Part shown: positions 24,725 to 34,397 of the stretch, one piece after another
Position numbering within the stretch: the first letter of the stretch is position 1
Layout of the letters: each line of letters begins with the position of its first letter
Assembly: GCA_963711255.1 (NCBI GenBank)
Contig: CAVQDO010000023.1
Span: 1-64,000, forward strand
Reading direction: 5' to 3'
Source: GCA-2746365 sp963711255
Lineage (GTDB): Bacteria > Pseudomonadota > Gammaproteobacteria > SZUA-229
DNA: 64,000 bases
The notes under the pieces: model-generated
Told to the model about the DNA's origin: nothing
Database searches by the model: none
The model's input: only the letters and a program-made list of their open reading frames with translations
Translations under genes and position numbers: made by a program

Positions 24725-26314
24725 TTGTATCAGTTACTACAACAACGTGTCGCTACGCTTGCTGATTCTTCTATAGAAGAAGCATTATCAACATCAAAAA
24801 TTGGGCTGGAAAAGGAAAGTCTGCGGGTTTCGCCGGATGGCGGTGTCTCGCAAACACCGCACCCGGTTGCCTGGGGTTCAGCGCTGACGCATCCACAAAT
24901 CACCACGGACTTTTCTGAAGCACTGACTGAACTGGTGACACCGCCCTGCGATTCGGTGACTGAAGTGATCCAGTCGCTGGATGATATTCAAAGCTTTGTT
25001 TATCGAAACCTCGATAATGAAATTCTCTGGGCAACCAGTATGCCCTGTGTCGTCGCCGGGGAAACCGATATTCCACTGGCCAGGTATGGCTCCTCAAATG
25101 CCGCGCAGATGAAAACGATATATCGCCGCGGACTGGGTTTGCGTTATGGCCGTGCCATGCAGGCGATTGCCGGCGTGCATTTTAATTATTCTTATTCTGA
25201 GCAGTTCTGGCAGATTTATCAGCAGCAGTTGAATAACAGTGATGAACTGCAGGACTTCATTTCAGATCAGTATATGGGGGTAGTGCGTAACTTGCTGCGT
25301 TTTGGCTGGCTGGTGCCGTACCTGTTTGGCGCATCACCTGCCATTTGTAAATCATTTTTAAATGGCCAGCGAACCATGCTGCAGGATTTTAACAGCAATA
25401 CTTATTACGAGCCGTATGCAACGTCTTTACGCCTGGGTGATATTGGTTACCAGAACAACCAGGAAGACACGGCTGGTATAAAGGCCTGCTATGATTCGCT
25501 GGACGCTTATATCGAAAGCATGAAGTGTGCGATTAACACGCCGTGCCCGGTTTATGAAGAAATAGGCGTTAAAGTAGACGGCGAATATCGCCAGCTAAAT
25601 GCCAATATTCTGCAGATTGAAAATGAATACTACAGTTCGGTCAGGCCCAAGCAGATTGTACAGGGTGATGAAAAACCATCGACCGCATTAAAGAAAAGAG
25701 GCATTGCTTATATTGAGCTGCGTTCGCTTGATGTTAATGCGTTTGATCCGCATGGTATTAATTCAGAGCAATTATACTTTCTTGAAGTGTTGATGCTTTT
25801 TTGTCTGTTGCAGCCAAGCCCCAGGCTTAGCAAAAGTGAAATTGAAACAATCGATGAAAACCTTGTGCTGGTCGCGCATAACGGCAGAAAGCCTGGTCTG
25901 GAATTACGCCGTGATAATGAGGCGCATGGCGATGAAAAAATCAGCCTGCATGACTGGGGCAGTGAGCTCTGTAACGAGATGAAATCCGTTGCCAGTCTAC
26001 TGGATCAGGCGAATTATAGTGAAAACTATTTTTCCAGTGTTAAGTCACAAATCGCGAGTATTTTTGATCCGGAATTAACACCGTCCGCGCGTATGCTGGC
26101 CGATATGAAAAACCATGACGAAGGTTTTTTTCATCATGCACAGCGCATGTCGAAGCATCATAATAAATATTATGAAAGCCATCCTTTGTCGGCAGAGAAA
26201 GTTGCAAAATTCGAAAAAATGGCGAAGGATTCACTGCAAAAGCAAAAACAGATAGAAAGTGAAGATAGCATCAGCCTTGATGACTATCTTGAAAACTATT
26301 TTAAAGAGGCATGA
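24725..26314 (+). CDS. gshA: Glutamate-cysteine ligase (GshA)
   Basis: First step of glutathione synthesis: ATP-dependent ligation of glutamate and cysteine. It has 529 residues, close to E. coli GshA (518), and is of the proteobacterial class. Recognisable blocks are SKIGLEKESLRVSPDG (about 24-39), SALTHPQITTDFSEALTELV (about 52-71), MQAIAGVHFNYS, FGASPAICKSFL, PYATSLRLGDIGY and IEYIELRSLDVNAFDPHG-like residues. The start is TTG at 24725; no ATG in this frame precedes it and the N-terminus fits the family. An ATG 13 bases upstream is in another frame. gshB is not in the window. The next small gene follows with one base between. Confidence 0.95.
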   Translation: MYQLLQQRVATLADSSIEEALSTSKIGLEKESLRVSPDGGVSQTPHPVAWGSALTHPQITTDFSEALTELVTPPCDSVTEVIQSLDDIQSFVYRNLDNEILWATSMPCVVAGETDIPLARYGSSNAAQMKTIYRRGLGLRYGRAMQAIAGVHFNYSYSEQFWQIYQQQLNNSDELQDFISDQYMGVVRNLLRFGWLVPYLFGASPAICKSFLNGQRTMLQDFNSNTYYEPYATSLRLGDIGYQNNQEDTAGIKACYDSLDAYIESMKCAINTPCPVYEEIGVKVDGEYRQLNANILQIENEYYSSVRPKQIVQGDEKPSTALKKRGIAYIELRSLDVNAFDPHGINSEQLYFLEVLMLFCLLQPSPRLSKSEIETIDENLVLVAHNGRKPGLELRRDNEAHGDEKISLHDWGSELCNEMKSVASLLDQANYSENYFSSVKSQIASIFDPELTPSARMLADMKNHDEGFFHHAQRMSKHHNKYYESHPLSAEKVAKFEKMAKDSLQKQKQIESEDSISLDDYLENYFKEA

Positions 26315-26315
26315 T

Positions 26316-26543
26316 ATGCTGAAGTTTTTCGATCAGATACCTGTTTTACCGTTGGCCGTTATGGCAGTGTTTATGTTGTTGGCACCATTCACGCCTGAGC
26401 CGCATATAGTGGAAAAATCCCGCATGTTAATGCAGGGAGAGTTAACAAAACCAATCGATATATTTGACCTTTTCTGGCACAGTATCTGGGTAATCCTGCT
26501 GCTAATAAAATTGCTTAGAAATAAAAAAGCTGTGAGCGAATAA
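26316..26543 (+). CDS. Small two-helix membrane protein, unknown
   Basis: A 75-residue protein starting at ATG 26316, one base after the gshA stop, so it is probably co-transcribed and coupled. Two hydrophobic segments (about 8-24, LPLAVMAVFMLLAPF, and about 53-66, SIWVILLLIKLL) flank a conserved-looking loop TPEPHIVEKSRMLMQGELTK with PIDIFDLFWH. I recall similar short proteins in other gammaproteobacteria, but no function. Topology is uncertain. Confidence 0.6.
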   Translation: MLKFFDQIPVLPLAVMAVFMLLAPFTPEPHIVEKSRMLMQGELTKPIDIFDLFWHSIWVILLLIKLLRNKKAVSE

Positions 26544-26545
26544 GC

Positions 26546-27248
26546 GTGCGACTTAAACTGTTTCTTCACCTTACTGTTAGTTTTATCATTCGATGTTTCT
26601 GCTGGAGATATTGAGCATGCGGTAGAAGCAATGCGCTCGGGTGATTTTGCAGAAGCTTACTGCATTATGCGGCCGCTGGCAGAATCCGGTGATGCTGATG
26701 CGCAATATAATATCGGCTGGATGTACCTCAATGGATACGGTCTGCGTGTTAATGACAGTATTGCACTCGAATGGTGGAACAAGGCATCACAGCAGGGGCA
26801 CGCTGATTCAAGTTTTTCAATAGGCATGTTATACAGTTTAGGTGAGGGCGACGTTCCTAAAGATGCAGATAAAGCTATCGATTATTATTTGCTTGCAGTT
26901 GAAGATGGCCATGAAGATGCGATAAGCATTTTGCAGTCAATGATGTTAAGAAATGATGCTGCAATTCGTGACCGTATGAATGAAATTATTAATAAGCATG
27001 CGCATCTTTTTGGCGTTAAGCGTAAGGTCAAGGCAAATAAACTGAACGCAAGAAAAGGCCCGACTGTTGAAGATGAAATTGTCACCCGATTGATCAAGGG
27101 GCAGGAAATACTGGAGATGTATGCCCAGGGAAAATGGAGCCAGGTTGCGTTGCTTGAAGATAAAGGCGAAGGCCAGAAAAAATTGAACCAGACTTTCTGG
27201 GTTTATAATCCGCTGCTTGAAAAAAACGATACAGAAATAAAAGAGTAA
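26546..27248 (+). CDS. Sel1-repeat protein with C-terminal SH3b domain; N-terminus appears frameshifted
   Basis: The uninterrupted frame with a start codon runs from ATG 26631 (205 residues). It holds two to three Sel1/TPR-type repeats (DADAQYNIGWMYLNGYGL, HADSSFSIGMLYSLGEG, and following) and an SH3b domain at about 130-200 (KANKLNARKGPTVEDEIVTRL...TFWVYN). Upstream, the same frame continues without any ATG, GTG or TTG as a signal peptide, TLLLVLSFDVSAGDIEHAVE. A GTG at 26546 in the other frame gives MRLKLF. Joining them needs one base removed near 26560-26568. So the real protein is probably exported and begins at 26546. Function: likely envelope, binding partner unknown. Confidence 0.65.
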
Positions 27249-27385
27249 AGCGAAGCAGCGAAATCAGATACTGAAAGTAAAAGAATCCGGCTGTCTGCAG
27301 GTTTTGTAGTTGATGCCCGGGGTGATAAAGACGACAGGAAACTGTCTACAGCTGTATGCCCGATACTGCGTTCCTGCTTTAAATC

Positions 27386-27964
27386 CTAGGAAGCACCGCT
27401 GATCAGTATTCGTGCATTTACCTGCTGGTAATAGCGTTCATATTGTTCGGCAAGCCTGGTTAGCCATTTTTTTCGTTTGACACTGATTTCTTTTTCACCA
27501 AGCTGTATTGCCAGGTGGCTGATTACGCGCAGCACCTTTAACTGGCTGACGAGCAGATCTTTTTCAAAGTGATCATTATTAAATAAAAATTCTTTTGCGG
27601 TAGCCATGCGCAATGAGTCGAGTGTGGCAATGGCAATGGAATCTTCGGCAAGCTGTTTAAAGCTGAATGAAGGTTTTTCCTGTGAGAGCTGTTCAAGCTG
27701 TACCAGGTTCTGCTCTGAGTGGTCAGCTATTTTATCGATGAGTTTTATTGACTGATCACTAATGCTGGAAAAAGTAATAACCATCTTCGTGCGCCTGATT
27801 GTTGTCAGGTGCTGTTCGTCTTCAAGCAATAATTTTAGTGCGCTATAACCGGTTATGACATGGCTGACGGTTGATTGCGTTTTTGCGGTGACATTCGGCG
27901 TATCGGAAATTAGCAGCGTGGTTATCAGGCAGCTTAGTAAAATAAAATTGCTGAGAGAAGACAT
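27386..27964 (-). CDS. Exported helical protein, unknown
   Basis: I start at ATG 27964, which gives an N-terminal signal segment (LSNFILLSCLITTLLI). The frame is open upstream to an ATG at 28069, but the extra 35 residues look non-coding. The 192-residue product is predicted almost all helical, with repeated leucines and charged residues (DKIADHSEQNLVQLEQLSQE), suggesting a periplasmic helical bundle. No cysteines or motif beyond this is seen. I do not recognise a family. It lies 154 bases downstream of the lytic transglycosylase gene on the same strand. Confidence 0.5.
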   Translation of the reverse strand: MSSLSNFILLSCLITTLLISDTPNVTAKTQSTVSHVITGYSALKLLLEDEQHLTTIRRTKMVITFSSISDQSIKLIDKIADHSEQNLVQLEQLSQEKPSFSFKQLAEDSIAIATLDSLRMATAKEFLFNNDHFEKDLLVSQLKVLRVISHLAIQLGEKEISVKRKKWLTRLAEQYERYYQQVNARILISGAS

Positions 27965-28118
27965 TGCTCGACAGTGGTTACTCTTGCGGTTTACGGTGAA
28001 TAATAGTTCGTTATTGAATGAGAATATCAGGTAGCTTGAATGACGGACCAGCTTGATAATATTCTGCAATGTGGATTGTGACAGCTGCGGGGCAGTTTTG
28101 TTCTATGGCTAAAGTTTA

Positions 28119-28688
28119 TTAGCTTTCACTTTCACCCATTAACTTGCGAATACGCCTGACGTAACCGCGGGTTTCTTTCGGCAGGTATTTTTTCATTTCG
28201 TTCCAGTCTTTCTCCTTGTTGCCAACCCGTTTGGAGGCATTAAGAATACGGCCGTAACCCGCGTTATAACTGGCAAAGGTCATGTAGAGCTTGTCCTGTG
28301 CCGGCGCATTCTTGATTTTTCTGTACAGCGTGCGGTCGTAATAAATACCTGCTGCAATATTCCAGTGGGGTGATTCGACCCTGGTGAACTGCGGATTTTG
28401 TTTGCTTATATCCTCAAATGTACCTGGCATAATTTGCATCAGGCCGCGTGCGCCAACGTGGCTTTCGGCATCGTGATTCAGCGTCGATTCAGCTATTGCC
28501 TGGGCTTTAAACCAGTGCCAGTCAAACAATGGCCCAAAATAGCGTTTACTGTATTTTTTGAAATACCGGTCGTACTCGTCTGTCCAGCGGCTGGAATGGA
28601 CCGGGTGTTCATCAGGCGCGGCAATAGTGTTCTGCGTGCCAGTGATGGCGAACAGCAGTAATGCTAGCGTGAGATTTCTGTAGAGCAT
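28119..28688 (-). CDS. Soluble/periplasmic lytic transglycosylase (SLT domain)
   Basis: A 189-residue murein-cleaving enzyme. After a signal peptide ending TIAA it consists of a single SLT domain: catalytic E67 in AQAIAESTLNHDA, the GARGLMQIMPGT loop (79-90), and SYNAGYGRILNA (about 143-154). It makes 1,6-anhydro-muropeptides from peptidoglycan. It resembles the catalytic module of MltF or Slt without the extra domains. No lipobox is seen, so it is soluble in the periplasm. Neighbours do not indicate a secretion system. Confidence 0.9.
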   Translation of the reverse strand: MLYRNLTLALLLFAITGTQNTIAAPDEHPVHSSRWTDEYDRYFKKYSKRYFGPLFDWHWFKAQAIAESTLNHDAESHVGARGLMQIMPGTFEDISKQNPQFTRVESPHWNIAAGIYYDRTLYRKIKNAPAQDKLYMTFASYNAGYGRILNASKRVGNKEKDWNEMKKYLPKETRGYVRRIRKLMGESES

Positions 28689-28736
28689 GAAATTGGTGGT
28701 TACAACAGTATGGCTGTCGTTAAACAGGGGGCCTGT

Positions 28737-28964
28737 TTAACTAAGACCCAGGCCGATAACCAGTCCAAGAGATATGCCCAGGCCGATAAAGATGCCCATG
28801 ACCATGAGGCCAACGGCGATGTTGCCTTTGCCAAGCTCATCGCTGATATTAAAGTTAACCATTCGGTTAAATACACTACAGCTTAGTTTCATGAAAGCCA
28901 CTGTTAACAAACCGCCAACAATGACGTAAATGAAATTCAATATGATTGGTGGGATATCGATCAT
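28737..28964 (-). CDS. DUF350 small membrane protein
   Basis: A 75-residue protein with two membrane segments: about 8-28 (ILNFIYVIVGGLLTVAFMKL) and about 48-74 (GNIAVGLMVMGIFIGLGISL...), the glycine-rich pattern of DUF350. The loop FNRMVNFNISDELGKGN is the usual polar connector. Family function is unknown as far as I know. It sits between the transglycosylase and bolA genes on the same strand. Confidence 0.75.
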   Translation of the reverse strand: MIDIPPIILNFIYVIVGGLLTVAFMKLSCSVFNRMVNFNISDELGKGNIAVGLMVMGIFIGLGISLGLVIGLGLS

Positions 28965-29019
28965 ATAAAAGTCCGCCTCTGAGGTTAAATTAATTTATCG
29001 TCTATTGTTGTTAGCTGTA

Positions 29020-29343
29020 CTACTTGCCGCCGCCCATGCATTCGGGTGACTGCGGCGCGTTGCCTTTTTTAAACCATTCTTCCATTGTCATGGTGTGGAG
29101 TGCGAGCGCGTGAATGCCGCCTTCTGACTGTTCTTTGCTGAGTTCATCCTGCAGCACCTTGTTGACCAGGCGATGCCTTGCGATCAGCATTTTGTCGTTG
29201 AAATCGTCACACACGATAACAATTTTAAAGTGTGATTCTGATCCTTCCGGTACGTTGTGCATGAAGCTTTCATTCACCACCTCAAGGTGCTCGGGTGAAA
29301 AAGCTTCGCTGAGTTTTCTGGTAATTGTTTCTTGTGTTGTCAT
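29020..29343 (-). CDS. BolA-family protein
   Basis: A BolA/IbaG-type protein of 107 residues from ATG 29343 (an in-frame TTG at 29361 adds six). The class II KH-like fold is seen in HLEVVNESFMHNVPEGSESH, FKIVIVCDDFNDKMLIARHR and VNKVLQDEL...GGIHALALHT. The conserved invariant histidine of BolA is in IHALALHT. These proteins partner with monothiol glutaredoxins in iron-sulfur handling, and BolA itself affects envelope genes. The C-terminal PECMGGGK tail holds a spare cysteine. It is on the same strand as bpt, 34 bases downstream. Confidence 0.88.
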   Translation of the reverse strand: MTTQETITRKLSEAFSPEHLEVVNESFMHNVPEGSESHFKIVIVCDDFNDKMLIARHRLVNKVLQDELSKEQSEGGIHALALHTMTMEEWFKKGNAPQSPECMGGGK

Positions 29344-29394
29344 TGCTTGATAATAGCACAAGGCCGTCGGGTAAAAAACGCGCTGAGTCTCCGT

Positions 29395-30129
29395 TTATTC
29401 ATCACCGTTGTTAGCGGCCTGTTTTTCATGCTGCGTCTGCCATTGTTCATCCAGGTATAACTGTAAGGGTCTAAAGTTGCATTTGTAGTGCATCTTGTCG
29501 TGGTTTTTTATCCAGTAGCCAAGGTATACGTAATCTAGCCCCTGCTGTTTTGAGTATTCGATTTGTTTCAGTATGCAGTAAGTGCCCAGGCTACGGTCAT
29601 TCATCTCGGGGTCGTAAAAGCTGTACACTGCGGAGAGTCCATCACTAACAATATCAATGACAGCAACAGCGACCAGCTTTCCCTGCAGCCGGCATTCCAG
29701 AAACCGGGTATCACTCCAGTTGCAATACAGAAACTGACTGAAATCATCTTCTACCGGGTGGGCCATGGAGCCATCGGTGTGCCTGGCATTCAGGTAGCGG
29801 CTGTATAACTGAAAATATTCTTCACTGAATTCAGCCGTTACTTCGGTGACCTGCAGATCCTCATTGTTTTTCAGGCAGCGCTTTTGTGAACGGCTGGCGC
29901 TAAAGTCTGCAACCGCCAGGCGGCAGGCTACGCAGGCGTTGCAATCGTTGCAGTGTGGACGATAACAATGCGCGCCGCTGCGACGAAAACCGTGCTGTAT
30001 CAGCTGGTTGTAAATCGGCATGTTCATGTTTAGCTGTGGATCGGGTACCAGGTTGCAGCTCATCCTGTCGCTGTAATAGCTGCAGGGCGATTCTGCGGTG
30101 ATATAGAGCTGCAAGTGTCGTGAATTCAT
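29395..30129 (-). CDS. bpt: Aspartate/glutamate leucyltransferase (Bpt, ATE family)
   Basis: Adds leucine from Leu-tRNA to proteins with N-terminal Asp or Glu, feeding the N-end rule degradation pathway. It has 244 residues. Family marks are CSYYSDRMSCNLVPDP (17-32), the cysteine-rich HCYRPHCNDCNACVACRLAV (54-73), the GNAT-like core SDGLSAVYSFYDPEMNDRSL, and GLDYVYLGYWIKNHDKMHYK. The start ATG is at 30129. ClpS/ClpA and the leucyl/phenylalanyl transferase gene, often next to bpt, are not in the window. Confidence 0.93.
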   Translation of the reverse strand: MNSRHLQLYITAESPCSYYSDRMSCNLVPDPQLNMNMPIYNQLIQHGFRRSGAHCYRPHCNDCNACVACRLAVADFSASRSQKRCLKNNEDLQVTEVTAEFSEEYFQLYSRYLNARHTDGSMAHPVEDDFSQFLYCNWSDTRFLECRLQGKLVAVAVIDIVSDGLSAVYSFYDPEMNDRSLGTYCILKQIEYSKQQGLDYVYLGYWIKNHDKMHYKCNFRPLQLYLDEQWQTQHEKQAANNGDE

Positions 30130-30252
30130 GGTTTACGATAAGGCCCGGGTGCGGTTAATCGTCAGGTTGCTGTTGATAGCTGTAAAACAGCAATAAATGG
30201 TACAATCGCCAGCTATTTTTTATTCCCTACTTCACAAAACGTATTTTATAGC

Positions 30253-33200
30253 ATGACAATTTCCAGAGAACAACGCATTAAACATCTTCATGAGTCATTA
30301 AAACAGCGCATTTTGCTGCTCGATGGTGCAATGGGCACCATGATTCAGCGTCATAAGCTTGATGAAGCCGCTTATCGCGGAGAGCGTTTTGCAGACTGGC
30401 CGAGTGACCTGAAAGGCAATAATGATTTACTGGCGCTAACGCAGCCCGATATTATCCGGGGCATTCATGAAGACTATCTGAACGCCGGTGCCGATATTCT
30501 CGAAACCAACACCTTTAATTCTACTCGTGTTGCCATGGCTGACTACGATATGGAAGATCTCAGCTATGAGATTAATGTCGCTGCCACCCGGCTGGCACGC
30601 CAGGCAGCAGATAAAGTCGGCAGTGAAGATAAGCCGCGTTATGTTGCCGGTGTGCTCGGCCCGACTAACCGTACCTGCTCGATATCACCGGATGTAAATG
30701 ACCCCAGTTTCCGTAATATTACCTTTGCAGAACTGTCTGCGGCTTACGCAGAATCGACCCGCGGCCTGATTGAAGGCGGCGCTGATATCATTTTAATTGA
30801 AACCATCTTTGACACGCTGAATGCGAAAGCGGCCATTTTTGCGGTTAAGCAGGTGTTTGCCGAAGATGCTATCGAGCTGCCGATCATGATTTCGGGCACG
30901 ATCACCGACCAGTCCGGACGTACGCTTACCGGGCAGTTGACCGAAGCCTTTTATAATTCATTGCGCCACGCCGATCCTATTTCAATAGGTTTGAACTGTG
31001 CGCTGGGGCCCAAGGATCTGCGCCAGTATGTGCAGGAAATGTCACGCATCGCTGAAGTTTATACCTCGGCGCATCCCAATGCCGGTCTGCCAAACGAGAT
31101 GGGCGGTTATGACCTGGAAGCTGATGAAATGGCGGTAGCCATTGCCGAATGGGCAGATAGCGGTTTTCTGAATATCGTTGGCGGCTGCTGCGGTACCACA
31201 CCGGATCATATTCGTGCTTTTGCCAATATTGTGGCGGATAAAAAACCGCGCGTCGTTCCCGAGTTGCCGGTGGAGTGCCGTCTTTCGGGCCTGGAGCCTT
31301 TCAATATTGGTGCGGATGCATTATTTGTTAATGTTGGGGAACGAAACAATGTTACCGGTTCGGCCTTATTCAAACGCCTGATTATCGAAGAGAATTACGA
31401 ACAAGCCATGAGCGTTGCCATGCACCAGGTGGAGAATGGCGCACAGATTATCGATATCAACATGGATGAAGGCATGCTGGAATCGAAAGAGGCAATGGTC
31501 AAATTCCTCAATATGATTGCCGCCGAGCCAGATATTTCACGCGTGCCCGTGATGATCGATTCCTCCAAGTGGGACATCATTGAAGCCGGGCTGCAGTGCG
31601 TGCAGGGCAAGTCCGTGGTTAATTCCATCTCGCTGAAGGAAGGTGAAGAAAGCTTCATCAAGTATGCGCGCCTGGTTCGCCAGTACGGCGCGGCCGTGAT
31701 TGTTATGGCGTTTGATGAAGACGGGCAGGCTGACACTTTTGAGCGAAAAGTCGAAATTTGTACCCGCTCTTATAAGGTGCTGACAGAAGTTGTTGGTTTC
31801 CCGCCGGAAGATATTATTTTCGATCCGAATATTTTTGCGGTAGCAACCGGTATTGAAGAGCATAACAATTATGCTGTTGATTTTATCGAGGCAACACGTG
31901 CTATCAAGCAAACCCTGCCACACGCCATGATTTCCGGTGGTGTTTCGAATGTCTCTTTTTCATTTCGCGGCAATAACCCGGTACGTGAAGCGATTCACTC
32001 GGTGTTTTTATACCACGCCATTAAAGCGGGTATGGACATGGGTATCGTTAATGCCGCACAGCTTGCTGTTTATGATGACCTGCCAGATGAGCTGCGCGAA
32101 GCGGTTGAAGATGTTATACAAAATAGAAGCCCTGAAGCAACCGACCGCCTGCTGGAGATTGCGCCCAATTATGTGGGTGATGGCAAGGCCGCCGAAAGCA
32201 AGCAGGATTTAAGCTGGCGTGAAAAACCGGTCAAGGAGCGCCTGGCGCACGCCCTGGTTAAAGGTATTACTGACTTCATCGATGAGGACACCGAAGAGGC
32301 AAGGCTGCAGGCGGAGCGTCCGTTGCATGTCATTGAAGGCCCTTTAATGGACGGCATGAACATCGTCGGTGATCTGTTTGGTGAAGGCAAAATGTTTTTA
32401 CCGCAGGTAGTGAAATCCGCGCGTGTGATGAAAAAAGCCGTGGCGTTTTTAATGCCATTCCTGGAGGCGGAGAAAGAAGGCGAGATACAGACTAACGGTA
32501 AAATCCTGATGGCTACCGTGAAAGGCGACGTGCATGACATCGGCAAAAACATCGTTGGTGTGGTGCTGCAATGCAATAACTACGAGGTGATTGACCTTGG
32601 CGTTATGGTGTCGGCGGAAACTATTCTGGCTGAAGCAGAGAAAAATAATGTCGATATTATCGGGCTGTCCGGTTTGATTACGCCGTCTCTCGATGAAATG
32701 GTGCACATGGCATCTGAAATGCAGCGGCTGAATATGACCGTGCCATTGATGATAGGCGGTGCAACAACCTCACGCATACATACCGCGGTGAAAATTGACC
32801 CGCAATATACGAATGCCGTGGTTTATGTGCCGGATGCCTCGCGCGCGGTTGGTGTTGCCGGTGAGCTGCTAAGTGAAGATCGTAATACAGCGTATATGAA
32901 GGACTTGAAAGATGAATACGAAACCATGCGTGTACAGCGTGCGAAGCGCACATCGAAGCGTAAAAACTTCACCCTGCAACAGGCACGTGACAATGCGTTT
33001 AAAGGCGACTGGGCAAACTATACGCCGCCTGAGCCAACCTTCCTTGGCCTGAAAACGTTTGATGACTACTCATTAGAAGAGTTAAGTCCTTATATTGACT
33101 GGACGCCGTTTTTCCACGCCTGGGAGCTGGCGGGCAAATACCCGAAAATATTAAGCGATGAAGTTGTTGGTGAAGAAGCCACGGCACTGTTTAATGATGC

Positions 33201-33936
33201 TCAGAAAATGCTGAAACAGATTGTCGATGAAAAGTGGCTGCAGGCGCGTGCTGTTATCGGTTTCTTCCCGGCTAATAGCGTCGGCGATGATATCGAAGTA
33301 TACGAAAGTGATGATCGCGCCGAAGTCAAAGCGGTGCTGCATCATCTGCGGCAGCAGATGGAAAAACCCGCTGATCGGCCAAACGGATGTCTCTCTGATT
33401 TTGTTGCGCCAAAAGAGTCTGGCAAAAAAGACTACATTGGTGCGTTTGCGGTGACAACGGGGATTGGGATTGATGAACACGTAAAACGCTTTGAAGCCGA
33501 TCACGATGACTACAACAGTATTCTGCTAAAAGCACTGGCTGATCGACTGGCCGAGGCGTTTGCGGAATGCATGCATGAGCGCGTGCGAAAAGAATTCTGG
33601 GCTTATGCCGCGGAAGAGAAGTTGAGTAATGCGGAGTTAATTGCTGAGAAATACCAGGGTATTCGTCCTGCCCCGGGCTACCCGGCGTGCCCGGATCATA
33701 CTGAAAAGGCCACCTTATGGTCGCTGATTGAGCCGGATAAGAATGCCGGCATTAGTATTACAGAAAGCTTTGCTATGCTGCCGACGGCGGCTGTCTCAGG
33801 CTTCTACTTCTCACACCCGGAGTCGAAATACTTTGGTACCGGAAAGATTCAGGCAGACCAGGTGATTGATTATGCACAACGCAAAGGCGAGGATCTGGCG
33901 GTTATTCAGCGCTGGCTGGCACCGGTTATCGATTGA
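30253..33936 (+). CDS. metH: Cobalamin-dependent methionine synthase MetH
   Basis: Transfers methyl from methyltetrahydrofolate to homocysteine through methylcobalamin. Length 1227 residues, the same as I recall for E. coli. Domains in order: homocysteine binding (LLDGAMGTMIQRH; zinc cysteines in NCALGP and GGCCGTTPDH), pterin binding (NVGERNNVTGS), cobalamin cap and binding with DVHDIGKN (H759, the lower axial ligand), and a C-terminal activation domain (ATLWSLIEPD... with PGYPACPDH). No cobalamin riboswitch is visible in the 123 bases upstream; a TACAAT-like -10 is near 30200. Monocistronic, divergent from bpt. Confidence 0.98.
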   Translation: MTISREQRIKHLHESLKQRILLLDGAMGTMIQRHKLDEAAYRGERFADWPSDLKGNNDLLALTQPDIIRGIHEDYLNAGADILETNTFNSTRVAMADYDMEDLSYEINVAATRLARQAADKVGSEDKPRYVAGVLGPTNRTCSISPDVNDPSFRNITFAELSAAYAESTRGLIEGGADIILIETIFDTLNAKAAIFAVKQVFAEDAIELPIMISGTITDQSGRTLTGQLTEAFYNSLRHADPISIGLNCALGPKDLRQYVQEMSRIAEVYTSAHPNAGLPNEMGGYDLEADEMAVAIAEWADSGFLNIVGGCCGTTPDHIRAFANIVADKKPRVVPELPVECRLSGLEPFNIGADALFVNVGERNNVTGSALFKRLIIEENYEQAMSVAMHQVENGAQIIDINMDEGMLESKEAMVKFLNMIAAEPDISRVPVMIDSSKWDIIEAGLQCVQGKSVVNSISLKEGEESFIKYARLVRQYGAAVIVMAFDEDGQADTFERKVEICTRSYKVLTEVVGFPPEDIIFDPNIFAVATGIEEHNNYAVDFIEATRAIKQTLPHAMISGGVSNVSFSFRGNNPVREAIHSVFLYHAIKAGMDMGIVNAAQLAVYDDLPDELREAVEDVIQNRSPEATDRLLEIAPNYVGDGKAAESKQDLSWREKPVKERLAHALVKGITDFIDEDTEEARLQAERPLHVIEGPLMDGMNIVGDLFGEGKMFLPQVVKSARVMKKAVAFLMPFLEAEKEGEIQTNGKILMATVKGDVHDIGKNIVGVVLQCNNYEVIDLGVMVSAETILAEAEKNNVDIIGLSGLITPSLDEMVHMASEMQRLNMTVPLMIGGATTSRIHTAVKIDPQYTNAVVYVPDASRAVGVAGELLSEDRNTAYMKDLKDEYETMRVQRAKRTSKRKNFTLQQARDNAFKGDWANYTPPEPTFLGLKTFDDYSLEELSPYIDWTPFFHAWELAGKYPKILSDEVVGEEATALFNDAQKMLKQIVDEKWLQARAVIGFFPANSVGDDIEVYESDDRAEVKAVLHHLRQQMEKPADRPNGCLSDFVAPKESGKKDYIGAFAVTTGIGIDEHVKRFEADHDDYNSILLKALADRLAEAFAECMHERVRKEFWAYAAEEKLSNAELIAEKYQGIRPAPGYPACPDHTEKATLWSLIEPDKNAGISITESFAMLPTAAVSGFYFSHPESKYFGTGKIQADQVIDYAQRKGEDLAVIQRWLAPVID

Positions 33937-34397
33937 TGTGAACGGGTTCACAGTGAATTGTCGGGATAGTTTCCAGTTTTGAATTGATCTATTTGTTAGC
34001 CAGTTTTTTTCTAATTTATTGAAAAGCATGATGATATTCATCTTTTCTGCTGGTGTATCGCCAGTGCTGGTGGTATTGTTGTCGCAATCGTTGACAGATT
34101 GTTACGGTGAATACACATGGATTGTGTAGTAATACCCGTTAACCAGTGATGTTGTGTCGTGTTTTATTACACTTCTTCCTGGGTAGGCTTTGGTCGAAGA
34201 GAAGTCTGGTTGAGCTAGAAAGGTTAAGTGTTTGTAATATAAGTAATCAAGGTGTGGCTGTGGTTAAGTGGCACGATACGTGCATTAATTTTACCACCTA
34301 ATCATATTTTACAAATATGTAACATTGTATTAACAAAAATAAATGTAAGATTTTAGTTCAGCATAAAAAATATAGAAAAAAATTCAGGAGATATGAA
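33937..34397. other. Long leader between metH and the PEP-CTERM-type gene
   Basis: These 461 bases have no gene I can support. They are AT-rich toward the right. They contain the sigma-54-like site at 34269-34284 and an AGGAG Shine-Dalgarno at about 34386-34390. A short GTGAAC/GTTCAC palindrome lies just after the metH stop but lacks a T-run. Space upstream of the sigma-54 site is enough for activator binding, though I could not pick out a clear operator. Confidence 0.5.
34269..34284 (+). promoter_or_regulatory. Sigma-54 (RpoN) promoter candidate
   Basis: TGGCACGATACGTGCA matches the -24/-12 consensus TGGCACG-N4-TTGCA at all but one fixed position and has the exact GG-to-GC spacing of 10. 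It lies 114 bases before the ATG of the PEP-CTERM-type gene. Known PEP-CTERM loci are often controlled by the sigma-54-dependent regulator PrsR, which makes this placement meaningful. Confidence 0.7.

Noticed and set aside
30130..30252. Cobalamin riboswitch ahead of metH
   Set aside because: Only 123 bases are available and the B12-box is not visible.
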